Of a DNA stretch of 64,000 nt, positions 18,984 through 28,026 are shown in pieces (positions within the stretch are counted from its first letter, which is position 1; the number at the start of each line of letters is the position of its first letter). The stretch is from Spongiihabitans sp963422685 (GTDB lineage Bacteria; Pseudomonadota; Gammaproteobacteria; Arenicellales; Poriferihabitantaceae). The stretch lies in the NCBI GenBank assembly GCA_963422685.1, contig OY730442.1:2790001-2854000 (forward strand). Reading direction: 5' to 3'. The notes under the pieces are model-generated. The model did no database searches. It worked only from the letters and a program-made list of their open reading frames with translations, and had not been told where the DNA came from. Position numbers and translations under genes: made by a program.

Positions 18984-19002
18984 ATCCGGTATCCCGGATT
19001 TT
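18984..19002 (+). terminator. Candidate terminator after rseB
   Basis: atccgg (18984-18989) and ccggat (18994-18999) form a 6-bp stem with a 4-base loop, followed by four Ts counting the last stem base. It sits 20 bases after the rseB stop and is a weak intrinsic terminator candidate. Confidence 0.45.
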
Positions 19003-19073
19003 CACAACCTCATCTCCCACCTGGTAAACGGCCCCGGCCATCTACCAGGTTTATAGATCATTCGTTATAACCC

Positions 19074-20579
19074 ATGCCCGACCAACCACAATCAGACCCA
19101 TACATCGCAGCCATTGATCTGGGATCAAACAGTTTTCATCTGGTTATTGCCCAGGAGGGCGAACAGGGTGGCATAAAAATTATTGACCAGATGCGGGAAA
19201 TGGTGCGTTTAGGCGCCGGACTGGATGCTCAGGGAAATTTAACCGAACCGGCGCAGCAGGCTGCTTTACTATGCCTGCGGCGGTTCAGGCAGAGATTACA
19301 TTCCATACCGGTGGAGCGAATTCGCGCGGTGGGAACAAATACGCTGCGGGCGGCAAAAAACAGCGATGATTTTTTGCGTTTGGCCCAGGCCGCCCTGGGC
19401 CTGCCCATTTCCGTTATATCCGGGCACGAGGAAGCGCGTCTGATCTATCTGGGTGCCGCATTTGATCTGTCGGGCAGCGGCAAGAAAAGGCTGGTGGTGG
19501 ACATCGGCGGCGGCAGTACAGAACTGGTTATCGGCGAAGGGTATAAACCGCTGCACATGGATAGCTTGTTTATCGGCTGTGTGAGCATGACCAGACGGTA
19601 TTTTCCCGATGGCTTTATTAGCAAAACACAAATACATCGCGCAACCAATGTGGTGCTCAGGGAGCTTGAACCAGTGGTAAAGGACTATTTGACGTTGGGC
19701 TGGAATGAGGTGGTGGGTACATCCGGCACGATTAAGGCGGTGGACAATGTTGCCCGATGTCTGGGTCTGAAGCAGGACTGGATATCATTGCAGGGCATGG
19801 ATGAAATCACTAAATGGATGATTGACGCGAAGTTCATAAAGAATCTACAGCATGTCTCAGAACAGAGGCGCCCGGTATTTCCGGGTGGCTTTGTCATCCT
19901 GTCCACCATTTTGAAAGAATTGCATATTGCCAGAATGGATATTTCTGCGGGCGCGCTCAGAGAAGGCGTGGCCTATGATTTGATTGGTCGTTTACACGAT
20001 GAAGATTCCCGTAATCAGGGTGTGGAGTCACTGGTTAATCAATTCCGGCTGGACCTGTCGCAATCCGCCCGGGTGGTCAAATCCGCATTGTTATTTTTAC
20101 AACGGGTCGAAGACAAGTGGAACCTTGCAGACAACATCGATAAAAAACTGTTAACCTGGGCCGCGCAGCTCCATGAAATCGGTATTTCCATTGCCTATAG
20201 CCACCATCACCTGCATGGCGCATATATCATCGAAAACAGTAATATGGATGGATTCTCCCGCCAGGTGCAGCGCGTACTGGCGCTGCTGGTACGCAATCAC
20301 AGGCAAAAGATAGACCTTGAGCAGATCCGGTGGTTACCCGAACAATGGCCGGTTAAAGTCATTCGGCTTAGCATTTTACTGCGCCTGGCGGTGACATTCT
20401 ATCGGGGGCGGGTTGATGTGGATTTGTCGCATATCGATTTACTGGCCACGGATAAAGGATTTAGCGTGGTTCTGAGCAAAGACTGGGCGGATCAACATCC
20501 CTTGACCATGTTTGACCTGGAGACCGAGCAAGGGTATTTGAACGCTGCCGGATATGAAATGATTGTGGATATTGTTTGA
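19074..20579 (+). CDS. ppx: Exopolyphosphatase Ppx
   Basis: Ppx/GppA phosphatases release phosphate from polyphosphate chains or convert pppGpp to ppGpp. The 501-residue protein has the actin-like ATPase fold motifs IAAIDLGSNSFHLVIA (about 11-26), AVGTNTLRAAKN, GHEEARLIYLGA, VVDIGGGSTELVIGE and VGTSGTIKAV. The C-terminal HD-like region (about 315-500; LHEIGISIAYSHHHLHGAYI) is typical of Ppx rather than short GppA forms. It is convergent with the PGM-like gene. Confidence 0.94.
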   Translation: MPDQPQSDPYIAAIDLGSNSFHLVIAQEGEQGGIKIIDQMREMVRLGAGLDAQGNLTEPAQQAALLCLRRFRQRLHSIPVERIRAVGTNTLRAAKNSDDFLRLAQAALGLPISVISGHEEARLIYLGAAFDLSGSGKKRLVVDIGGGSTELVIGEGYKPLHMDSLFIGCVSMTRRYFPDGFISKTQIHRATNVVLRELEPVVKDYLTLGWNEVVGTSGTIKAVDNVARCLGLKQDWISLQGMDEITKWMIDAKFIKNLQHVSEQRRPVFPGGFVILSTILKELHIARMDISAGALREGVAYDLIGRLHDEDSRNQGVESLVNQFRLDLSQSARVVKSALLFLQRVEDKWNLADNIDKKLLTWAAQLHEIGISIAYSHHHLHGAYIIENSNMDGFSRQVQRVLALLVRNHRQKIDLEQIRWLPEQWPVKVIRLSILLRLAVTFYRGRVDVDLSHIDLLATDKGFSVVLSKDWADQHPLTMFDLETEQGYLNAAGYEMIVDIV

Positions 20580-20587
20580 AGCAATCG

Positions 20588-20609
20588 TTATCCGGCAATA
20601 ACCGGATAA
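20588..20609. terminator. Bidirectional hairpin between convergent ppx and PGM-like gene
   Basis: ttatccgg (20588-20595) and ccggataa (20602-20609) form an 8-bp stem with a 6-base loop, in the 49-base gap between two convergent genes. A or T runs are short. A shared terminator is the simplest reading. Confidence 0.5.
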
Positions 20610-20628
20610 TCCACCATAACCATTGCCA

Positions 20629-21915
20629 CTAATGATAGGGGCGGTAAAACGCTGTCCCGGATGGCTTGTAGTTTGACAGACACCCCATGGCGTCAAGCAC
20701 GGAGACAAGAAAGCCCTGGGCGGTTAATCTCCCCAATCCGCCCGCAGCGCAGTGGGTTTCGTTAAAACGAACCACCAGATCTTTGCGACCCGACGGGTTG
20801 CGAATAAGAACCGGAACGGGGTCGCCACTGTGTTCGCCCCGATATGAATCGGTTGAGTGGTCGGCGCATACCCCAAGTATTATGCCGTCAAGGTCAATTT
20901 CCCCCAAAGCCCGATCAAATCGCCCGATCAGCGCTGCCTTGCCGTGTGGGTCACGATCATGGGCGGTGGTGTCAGTGCCTTTGATATGTACGTACACCAG
21001 ATCATGGTTTTCCAATGCAGTTTTTGCCTGACCCAGTTTTTTATTTAAATCCGTATCGGGTAATGCAGTAAATGACGAGTGCGTTATACAGGTGAAATCG
21101 AACAAGTTTCCGAGTCCGAGGACGGTGCGCTCCCCGGCCACAACGGCGACCCTCAGATTGAGGTAGGAAAGTATGTTTTGAAAATTCTGGTGGACGCCGG
21201 CCCCACGAGTTATCACACTATTCCCGGGCAATTGGCCGGCCTTCAACCGGGCCAAATTGGCCGGGTGTGATGACAAAATTTCATGGGAAATTTCAGTAAA
21301 CCGGTTCACCGCAGCGGCGGTATGTTGTGCAATGGTATCGCCCGGGGAATCAGGCGTGGACAACAATATTGCAGAATCCGCTCCTGTGCCGCCGGGGTCG
21401 GTGTCGCTGATCTGTGCGCATAACTGCGGCCCCCGAAGCCGCAGTACGCAGCGATGCTGGGTGGCCGGAAACAACGATGCGCGGATGCCACGGCCCAGTT
21501 CAATATCCTGAAGTACGCCGCACAGCGAGGCCACTTCATCATTAATCCGCTCCGCCCGCCGGTCAATAATTTCGTATTTACTGCCCTGTCTTTTCACGGT
21601 GGCGAGGTTGGCGCGAAACAACAAATCACCGTATTGCAGGTCCAGCCCAATACCGGCCGCCTCAATTGGCCCCCGACACAGACGGGCCGCTTCCCCGGGC
21701 GGCAACCCGAATAAAATTCCCACGCCGGTGTGGGTCTCTACTGGCAGGCCGGGTAATAGTGGATCCATTAATCCGCATTGACTGGATTTGGCCAGCAGAT
21801 CGAGCACGGGCGTATCCGCAATTTCCAGCGGCGTCAATCCGTTTAGCCCGGGGCATGGTCGGTCACCCAAGCCATCGAGGATGATAACCAGCCCTTTTAA
21901 TCGGTGGTTGCGCAT
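20629..21915 (-). CDS. Archaeal-type phosphoglycerate mutase-like protein (alkaline phosphatase superfamily)
   Basis: The 428-residue protein resembles archaeal cofactor-independent phosphoglycerate mutase (ApgM). It has IILDGLGDRP (about 11-20, first metal Asp), TPLEIADTPVLD, CRGPIEAAGIGLDL, LLFRANLATV, HIKGTDTTAHD (about 303-313) and CADHSTDSY with downstream HSGDPVPVLI metal ligands. Where ApgM has GSDTAHLS around the nucleophile Ser, this protein reads VETHTGVG, so Thr61 appears to replace the Ser. Mutase activity is therefore uncertain, and a phosphatase or phosphodiesterase is possible. It overlaps the upstream kinase gene by 19 bases and is the last gene of the avtA operon. Confidence 0.8.
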   Translation of the reverse strand: MRNHRLKGLVIILDGLGDRPCPGLNGLTPLEIADTPVLDLLAKSSQCGLMDPLLPGLPVETHTGVGILFGLPPGEAARLCRGPIEAAGIGLDLQYGDLLFRANLATVKRQGSKYEIIDRRAERINDEVASLCGVLQDIELGRGIRASLFPATQHRCVLRLRGPQLCAQISDTDPGGTGADSAILLSTPDSPGDTIAQHTAAAVNRFTEISHEILSSHPANLARLKAGQLPGNSVITRGAGVHQNFQNILSYLNLRVAVVAGERTVLGLGNLFDFTCITHSSFTALPDTDLNKKLGQAKTALENHDLVYVHIKGTDTTAHDRDPHGKAALIGRFDRALGEIDLDGIILGVCADHSTDSYRGEHSGDPVPVLIRNPSGRKDLVVRFNETHCAAGGLGRLTAQGFLVSVLDAMGCLSNYKPSGTAFYRPYH

Positions 21916-23099
21916 GAATACTGCCTGCGCAGTTCGGCGATTCGATCCTGATAGCCCGAAGCGATGGTCTGGATTATGATTTTTATAATATCCAGCGAGG
22001 TTTCAACTATTTTCTGGTTGTCAATAATTTCCACATCTGCGTTGTCCGCTTCGGACAACAGAATCGTCTGGAGCTGCCAGATAGCATCAAGGTTTTCCAG
22101 ATAACGTTTTGCGCGGCGTTGTTTATTTACGCTGGATCTTCCCTTTATAAAGCGGATCAACCGTTTTTTATTTAAAACTGCCAGGCAAACCGACACTACC
22201 ACTGCTTCTGAAGATTGGATGCGTTGCAGCAGGGAAGGGCGGATATGCACGCCTTCCACGATCATCGAAACATTTTCATTCAACGCGCGCTGGACAACCG
22301 CTTCACAGGCGACCTCCACCATTTCTGATTGTATTTGAAATCCGTAAAACAAATGCTCTTCATGATCGTCATCCAGTCCGGGAATGTGCATGGCTTTGCC
22401 CGCTTTAAAAGATGACGTATGCAGGGAGGGTGAGAGTTTCTCAGGAATCATTATTCGCATGACTTCGCGCAGCATATCGGTTGACTGGGTGCGGACAATG
22501 TCCAGTCGGTTGGCAACCTCGGTGGCAATTGTACTTTTTCCGCTGCCCGGTATGCCGCCGATAAACAACAACAGTGGGTAGCTGTTTTTGAGAAAATCGC
22601 GCCAGATCAAATAGTAATCCGCGTGTTGCCGATCAACTTCTTTTTGTATCACCGAACAGGTCAATACACAAAGATCATGGGAACTCACCTCGCGTATTTT
22701 ATTTTTAATTAAATGGCTGTGTATTTTGCGGGTGATCGAAGTGCTCTGCGAAGGTTGAATCAGGCTGCATGCAAGCCGCTGCATATGCACCCCCCGCGAA
22801 AACGGATCAATACTGCCATCGCCGCTTCTCACCATCAGGGTTTGTTTGAAAATATCGTCTTTTTGATAGCTTCCCAGAACCGTGTCAGGATGTTCTTCCT
22901 TGAGAATTTCAATTATTCGTTCACGCAACTCCTCGGTGGTTATTTCATCACTGTCATCAAATTCTGCCCTGATATCACCCGCGACGTTGTAGGCATCCAT
23001 AAATTCCAGCCCCGCTTGCTGCAATGATTTCACCAGCATGCCGCGCAGGAAAGGGATGCGGGTATCATTTGCGTGGTCAATGACCAGTAGCTTTGACAT
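21897..23099 (-). CDS. 2-phosphoglycerate kinase-like protein (ATP-cone plus P-loop kinase)
   Basis: In methanogens, 2-phosphoglycerate kinase makes 2,3-bisphosphoglycerate, the precursor of cyclic 2,3-diphosphoglycerate. This 400-residue protein has that architecture: an N-terminal ATP-cone-like region (about 1-100; RIPFLRGMLVKSLQQAGLEF, ITTEELRERIIEIL) and a P-loop kinase domain with LLFIGGIPGSGKSTIATEVA (Walker A about 180-189), a TDMLREVMR lid helix and VSMIVEGVHIRPSLL. It begins 2 bases after the avtA stop, and its end overlaps the PGM-like start. No cyclic-DPG synthetase gene is visible here. A different small-molecule substrate remains possible. Confidence 0.75.
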   Translation of the reverse strand: MSKLLVIDHANDTRIPFLRGMLVKSLQQAGLEFMDAYNVAGDIRAEFDDSDEITTEELRERIIEILKEEHPDTVLGSYQKDDIFKQTLMVRSGDGSIDPFSRGVHMQRLACSLIQPSQSTSITRKIHSHLIKNKIREVSSHDLCVLTCSVIQKEVDRQHADYYLIWRDFLKNSYPLLLFIGGIPGSGKSTIATEVANRLDIVRTQSTDMLREVMRIMIPEKLSPSLHTSSFKAGKAMHIPGLDDDHEEHLFYGFQIQSEMVEVACEAVVQRALNENVSMIVEGVHIRPSLLQRIQSSEAVVVSVCLAVLNKKRLIRFIKGRSSVNKQRRAKRYLENLDAIWQLQTILLSEADNADVEIIDNQKIVETSLDIIKIIIQTIASGYQDRIAELRRQYSCATTD

Positions 23100-23101
23100 G
23101 A

Positions 23102-24403
23102 TTATCCTGAAATTCCGGCCAGGCTTTTGCCGCCGGCTGACCCGCAGTCATAGGCCGCCCGAACTTCCCGGGTGATGTTGTACAGGCCGCGCTCCACCAT
23201 GGCCTCATTTGCGGCATAAGAGACACGAATGCACTCGTATTTATGCGCCCAGCGGTCGTACAGCCCAGGGAAAAAATGATGCCCCGATACGATGTAAACA
23301 CCTTGTGCTTTCAAGGATTGATAAAGGGATTCACTGCTGACCGGCAGGTTTTCGAACCATAGCCACAAAAAGATAGCGCCTTCGGGCCGATGAATTCTGA
23401 CCGGTAAATCACTCATACAATCAGCAATCACCTCCACAGTATGATCCACTCGCTGTTTGTAGTAAGGGCGAATTTCAGACTGGCATAGCGAGACAAGCGT
23501 TTTATTTTCGACCAGGCGTGTCAATAATGCGGGCCCAAACCGGCCGGGGGCAAGGCTGAAAATCGCGTTTGAACGGGTTATCACTTCAATTACGCCCGGG
23601 TCTGCGACCACTATTCCGGTTCTTGCCCCAGGCAGCCCGAGCTTGGACAGGCTTAAACACAAAATAATATGCTCATCCCATACCGGCTTTGCCTCGGAAA
23701 AAATGATACCGGGGAAAGGGTGTCCGTATGCACCATCCAGTATGAATGGTACGCCCGCCTGTTTTGCCAGCGCACTTAATTTGCGCAATTCGTTATCCGT
23801 GACTACATTTCCGGTGGGATTGGTCGGTCTGGACAGGCAAATGGCGCCGCAGTCAGCACCAATTTCCAGTTCATCAAAATCAACCCGGTATTTGTAGAAT
23901 AACCGGTCATTCTCTTCGACCTGAATTACTGGCCGGTTGGCCATGAAGATTTTTCCACCGCCCATGCCGACATCACCGTATCCGATGTATTCCGGCGCCA
24001 TTGGCAATAAAATTTTTTTCTGTGCACCGTCGCTGAACTGTCCTGAGAACAAGTTAAATAAAACCCCGAAACTGGCCTGACTGCCATTGGTTATTGCAAT
24101 GTTTTTTGCACTGATTGGCCAGCCATAATTTTCGTTAAGCAATTCGGCCAGCGCCGCAATAAAGCGTAGATTCCCCTGGGGTGAATCGTAATTTCCCAGC
24201 ATTTTTTCGAATTCACCGTCGCTCGACAACAAATACTCCATCTCGAATCGGTAATGTGATTCCATTTTTGGAATATGTGCAGGATTGCCCCCGCCCAGCA
24301 TACAACTATCCTGATCAACGCCAGTTGCTGTGCCCAGATCATTCATGAGCTGCAAAATACCGCTATTGCCGCTGAAATGGTTTGAGAAATTTGAAAAATT
24401 CAT
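23102..24403 (-). CDS. avtA: Valine-pyruvate aminotransferase AvtA
   Basis: AvtA is a PLP-dependent class I/II transaminase exchanging amino groups between valine and pyruvate or alanine. The 433-residue protein follows the E. coli AvtA pattern closely: MLGGGNPAHIP, NYDSPQGN, IAITNGSQASFGVLFNLFSG, APEYIGYGD, SRPTNPTGNV, the PLP-lysine region LCLSLSKLGLPGAR (Lys about 251), PEGAIFLWLWFENLP and HHFFPGL. It is the first gene of a three-gene minus-strand operon with a 2-phosphoglycerate-kinase-like and a PGM-like gene, an unusual setting for it. Confidence 0.93.
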   Translation of the reverse strand: MNFSNFSNHFSGNSGILQLMNDLGTATGVDQDSCMLGGGNPAHIPKMESHYRFEMEYLLSSDGEFEKMLGNYDSPQGNLRFIAALAELLNENYGWPISAKNIAITNGSQASFGVLFNLFSGQFSDGAQKKILLPMAPEYIGYGDVGMGGGKIFMANRPVIQVEENDRLFYKYRVDFDELEIGADCGAICLSRPTNPTGNVVTDNELRKLSALAKQAGVPFILDGAYGHPFPGIIFSEAKPVWDEHIILCLSLSKLGLPGARTGIVVADPGVIEVITRSNAIFSLAPGRFGPALLTRLVENKTLVSLCQSEIRPYYKQRVDHTVEVIADCMSDLPVRIHRPEGAIFLWLWFENLPVSSESLYQSLKAQGVYIVSGHHFFPGLYDRWAHKYECIRVSYAANEAMVERGLYNITREVRAAYDCGSAGGKSLAGISG

Positions 24404-24499
24404 GGCTATACCCGAAGCACTCTCGCCGGTAGCGCGCTTATCGCTATGGAGATGTCTTCGCGAAACAATGGCAAATAATTACCTGGGTCCAGCGCTGAT

Positions 24500-26695
24500 T
24501 TAATAGCGACCGTTGCCCGGCGTGTCTTGATTCGCCAATTCTGTCGCCGGGAGGGTTGATTTTGCCAGTTTCTGGTAGTAGGTGAAGTCTGTCAGAATCT
24601 TTCCACCTTCCAGTAAAAACACGTCCGGCTGTTCGTTTCCGGGGTTATTTCCCAAATTGTCAGCACCATTTTGCTGATTCGTATCCAGCAGCTCCACGCT
24701 GGCAAATGCTTCCAGCCCCAGCGCGGTTCTCTTGTTGTTTTCCAGTTCAAGGCGAGCCCAATCTCTTTGCCGGCGATTTTCAAGTCGTTTATCCTGGTTG
24801 AGGGTAGTAAACTTTCTTTGCTGATTTGTTTTGTTGATGCGATTCACTTCAAGCAGATAGTCGAATTCCGGGTTGTTTTTTGCTCTGGAAAAATGCCGTG
24901 ACAAAGTCTGGTTTAAAACCCGGGCGTGGAAAGTGGTTTGGAAAGGGATAAATTCGGTTTTGTCGATTTGACGCCATGGAATGGCATTTTTGTATGATCT
25001 TTCTCCTGATTCCACTTTTTGCTCCGTTGTATGCCAGACAATATCGGGTATTACCCCGCGGTGCTGGGTGCTGTCGCCATTGATACGAAAAAACTGCGCC
25101 ACGGTCACTTTCAATTGCCCCAGGTCTTCATCGGTATTAACGAAACGATTGAGATCAATCAATTTCTGCACCGTGCCTTTGCCGAATGTAGGTTCACCTA
25201 CGATCAAACCGCGTTGGTAATCCTGAATGGCGCCAGCGAATATTTCCGAGGCGCTGGCGCTGTACTGGTCAACCAGAACCATCAACGGGCCGTGGTACGC
25301 TATTTCGGGGTCGGGGTCATGATCAATCTGGATTTTCCCTGCTGCATTCTGTACCTGAACCACCGGGCCCTGTTCGATAAACAACCCGGTTAATGATACG
25401 GCCTCAGCCAGTGCGCCGCCGCCATTTCCGCGCAGATCGATAATCAAACCATCAATGTTTTCTTCTTGTAATTCGGATAACAGCTTGCGCACATCCCTTG
25501 TGGTGCTTCTGAAATCCGGGTCGTTGATATTTCTGCCATTGAAGTCACTGTAGAAAGAGGGTAGGTCGATAACACCAATTTTTGTCCGGGCCTGACCGGT
25601 TTCGATATTCAGTATTTGTTTTTTTGCGGCTTGCTCTTCGAGTTTGATTTTGTCCCGTACAATAGTAATTGTTTCAGTTTCTCCATCCAGTCCTTCTTTG
25701 CCAGGCAGAATATCCAGCTTGACTATAGATCCTTTCGGTCCGCGAATCAGATCGACCACATCATCCAGCCTCCAACCAATGACATCTACCATATTCTCAT
25801 TTTCCTGCCCGACACCAATAATCCGGTCTTCTGGCCGAAGCTGCCCCGCCATGTCCGCCGGGCCGCCGGGAATGATGCGCCGCACCAGCGTATATTCATC
25901 GTCCGTTTGCAGCACCGCCCCGATACCTTCCAGCGAGAGTCGCATATGAATTCTGAAGTTTTCGGCGCCCCGGGGTGAGTAATAACTCGTGTGCGGCTCA
26001 ATCGTAGTTACATAGGCATTGATGAAATTTTCAAATATATCGCCAGTATTGAATTGCCCCGTTCTTCTGGCGATGTGCGTATAGCGGCGGGTAAGGGTCT
26101 GAACAATTTTGTCGTCCCTTTTTTTATCGTCCTTTTGGCTGGCAAGGCGCAGATTAATAATGTCATTCTTGATGCGTTTGCGCCAATAGTCATTGAGCTC
26201 ACGATCGTTTTGGGCCCATACCGCATCCTTGGTGTCCAGTAAAAACTGCTCCTCCAGAGTGAAGTCGAAAGGCTGGTTGAGACGCTGCAATGCAAACGCG
26301 ATTCGCTGATTGACCCGGGCCCGGAAAACTTTAAATATGGCGTAAACCGGTTCCAGGATGCCTTGTTGAATATAATCATCGAATTGGTGTTTTATCGCTG
26401 CAAACTGATCGATATCTTCCTGAAGAAAAAAACTTTTAGCCGGGTCCAGCCGATCGATATATCGGTTCAGCACTTCTTCTGAAAAATGGTCGTCCAGCGG
26501 GATTTTTTTAAAGTGAGAGTTATCCAGCAGATAATGGACAAGTTTTGTCGTTCTTGCGTGCTGTTCGAAATTATCCGCAAGCGCAGTCTGCTCCAGTTGA
26601 TCCAGCATCGCGCCATGGCTATTAATCGAGTATACCAGCGCCAGGGCGGCGAACAGGGTTGAACAAGCAGCTTTTTCAGGAATAAATTTACGCAT
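24500..26695 (-). CDS. prc: Tail-specific (C-terminal processing) protease Prc
   Basis: Prc is a periplasmic S41 serine protease acting on envelope proteins such as penicillin-binding proteins and lipoproteins. The 731-residue precursor has an N-terminal hydrophobic signal (about 12-28), a Prc N-terminal domain, a PDZ domain (about 240-330; IPGGPADMAGQLRPEDRIIGV) and the S41 domain. Catalytic Ser lies in VDQYSASASEIFAGA (about 483) and Lys in EPTFGKGTVQK (about 508). The C-terminal Prc-specific domain is present. It lies downstream of the ArsR-methyltransferase gene with a 220-base gap. Confidence 0.95.
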   Translation of the reverse strand: MRKFIPEKAACSTLFAALALVYSINSHGAMLDQLEQTALADNFEQHARTTKLVHYLLDNSHFKKIPLDDHFSEEVLNRYIDRLDPAKSFFLQEDIDQFAAIKHQFDDYIQQGILEPVYAIFKVFRARVNQRIAFALQRLNQPFDFTLEEQFLLDTKDAVWAQNDRELNDYWRKRIKNDIINLRLASQKDDKKRDDKIVQTLTRRYTHIARRTGQFNTGDIFENFINAYVTTIEPHTSYYSPRGAENFRIHMRLSLEGIGAVLQTDDEYTLVRRIIPGGPADMAGQLRPEDRIIGVGQENENMVDVIGWRLDDVVDLIRGPKGSIVKLDILPGKEGLDGETETITIVRDKIKLEEQAAKKQILNIETGQARTKIGVIDLPSFYSDFNGRNINDPDFRSTTRDVRKLLSELQEENIDGLIIDLRGNGGGALAEAVSLTGLFIEQGPVVQVQNAAGKIQIDHDPDPEIAYHGPLMVLVDQYSASASEIFAGAIQDYQRGLIVGEPTFGKGTVQKLIDLNRFVNTDEDLGQLKVTVAQFFRINGDSTQHRGVIPDIVWHTTEQKVESGERSYKNAIPWRQIDKTEFIPFQTTFHARVLNQTLSRHFSRAKNNPEFDYLLEVNRINKTNQQRKFTTLNQDKRLENRRQRDWARLELENNKRTALGLEAFASVELLDTNQQNGADNLGNNPGNEQPDVFLLEGGKILTDFTYYQKLAKSTLPATELANQDTPGNGRY

Positions 26696-26916
26696 TACTT
26701 CGCCCGATGGTTGATCAAAACATAATATGGCCGGTGATTATATCTGTCTATCCGTTGAACCAGTATTTGCGTTGCGTTATTGGCAATATTTGATTTGTTC
26801 GGCATTTAACTGATGTTCTTTTGAATTACCGATGGATCTAAGCTACCGGGAATAATATCACCGTTTGGTATAAACCGCTGAAAAACCGCTATGGCCGCCA
26901 GACCTTTGGTTGATTA

Positions 26917-27882
26917 TCAGCGTGAGAGCGATTTCCGCAAATTCCATAAGCCTACACTCAGATGATGTGCATTATCCCGGGACGCCGGCGCGAGGTTTTC
27001 GAAACTGACCTCCACCAGATGATTATTCTGCGCCAGACGGGAAATCAGTTGTCGGGAAATTCCCAGCCTGCGATGGGCATGTTTTTCACGCAGAAATTCG
27101 AAATCATGGGGTAAAAAATCGACCATAATCAATTGGCCGCCCGGTTTTAAAACCCGCGCAGCTTCACCAACAACAAATTCCGGTTTTTCCAGATAGTGCA
27201 GCACCTGATGGATAGATATAAGGTCCACACAATTATCATCAAAGCGCAAATTCTGAATGTCAGCCTGGCGCACCGCGCAGTTATTCACGCCGGCAGAATC
27301 CAGATTGGCCCGGGCCACCCGCAGCATTTCCCGGCTTTGGTCGATGCCGATTCCGCGAATGATGAATGGAGAGAAAATTTCCAGGATTCTCCCCGTACCC
27401 GTGCCCAGGTCCAGAAACAATTCCGGTTGGTCAATGTTCAGACAATCGATCAATTTTTGCTCGATATAGGTATCGGGTACCGCCAGCCTGCGGATGCTGT
27501 CCCACTCGCTGGCGTTTTTACTGAAATACGCCGCCGCACGCTCGGCATTTTTATTTTTGATTTGTCCCAGTCGCCGCTGGTCCTGTTCCAGTTCATGGGC
27601 ATTCATATCGATCATCGTCAATATACCCCTGGCTACCCTGGCCATTTCTCCGGCATCGGTAATGCGATAGAACACCCGGGCCCCTTCCTGATAACGTTCA
27701 AGCAATCCCGATTCGCACAATAATTTAAGATGTCGGCTGACTCGGGGCTGGCTTTGCTTCAGAACCTGAACCAGCTCGGATACCGTTAATTCACTGCCGC
27801 TTAAAACTGACAGGACACGCAACCGGGTGATTTCCGCCGCGGCGCGCAGGGCCGCCAGCAGTTTTGCCATGCTGTTTTTCAA
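26917..27882 (-). CDS. ArsR-family regulator fused to SAM-dependent methyltransferase
   Basis: Residues 1-95 form an ArsR winged helix (AEITRLRVLSVLSGSELTVS, LKQSQPRVSRHLKLLCESGL, RVFYRITDAG). Residues about 110-320 form a class I methyltransferase with LFLDLGTGTGRILEIF (SAM motif I, about 155-170), RGIGIDQSREML and ADIQNLRFDDNCVDLISIHQ. This fusion architecture is known in proteobacteria, where some members act near methionine/SAM-cycle genes. The target and substrate are not known. It is divergent from guaB, sharing a 144-base intergenic region. Confidence 0.88.
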   Translation of the reverse strand: MKNSMAKLLAALRAAAEITRLRVLSVLSGSELTVSELVQVLKQSQPRVSRHLKLLCESGLLERYQEGARVFYRITDAGEMARVARGILTMIDMNAHELEQDQRRLGQIKNKNAERAAAYFSKNASEWDSIRRLAVPDTYIEQKLIDCLNIDQPELFLDLGTGTGRILEIFSPFIIRGIGIDQSREMLRVARANLDSAGVNNCAVRQADIQNLRFDDNCVDLISIHQVLHYLEKPEFVVGEAARVLKPGGQLIMVDFLPHDFEFLREKHAHRRLGISRQLISRLAQNNHLVEVSFENLAPASRDNAHHLSVGLWNLRKSLSR

Positions 27883-27992
27883 CTTGAAATAATCGCTGTG
27901 GTATTGAATTTATTCTTGAATATGAGAAGAATCCGGCAGACGCACAAATCGTTTTCAATTGATTTGCGGCGACCCGATGCAGAAACAGTTTC

Positions 27993-28020
27993 TCTACAGG
28001 ATAGTCCATGGCTGTATAAT
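27993..28020 (+). promoter_or_regulatory. Candidate sigma-70 promoter for guaB placing the start at or near the ATG
   Basis: A perfect TATAAT stands at 28015-28020, with TCTACA (27993-27998) 16 bases upstream as a weak -35. The expected transcription start, about 7 bases downstream, falls at 28027, which is the A of the guaB ATG. No Shine-Dalgarno sequence lies between. Confidence 0.45.
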
Positions 28021-28026
28021 CCGTAG

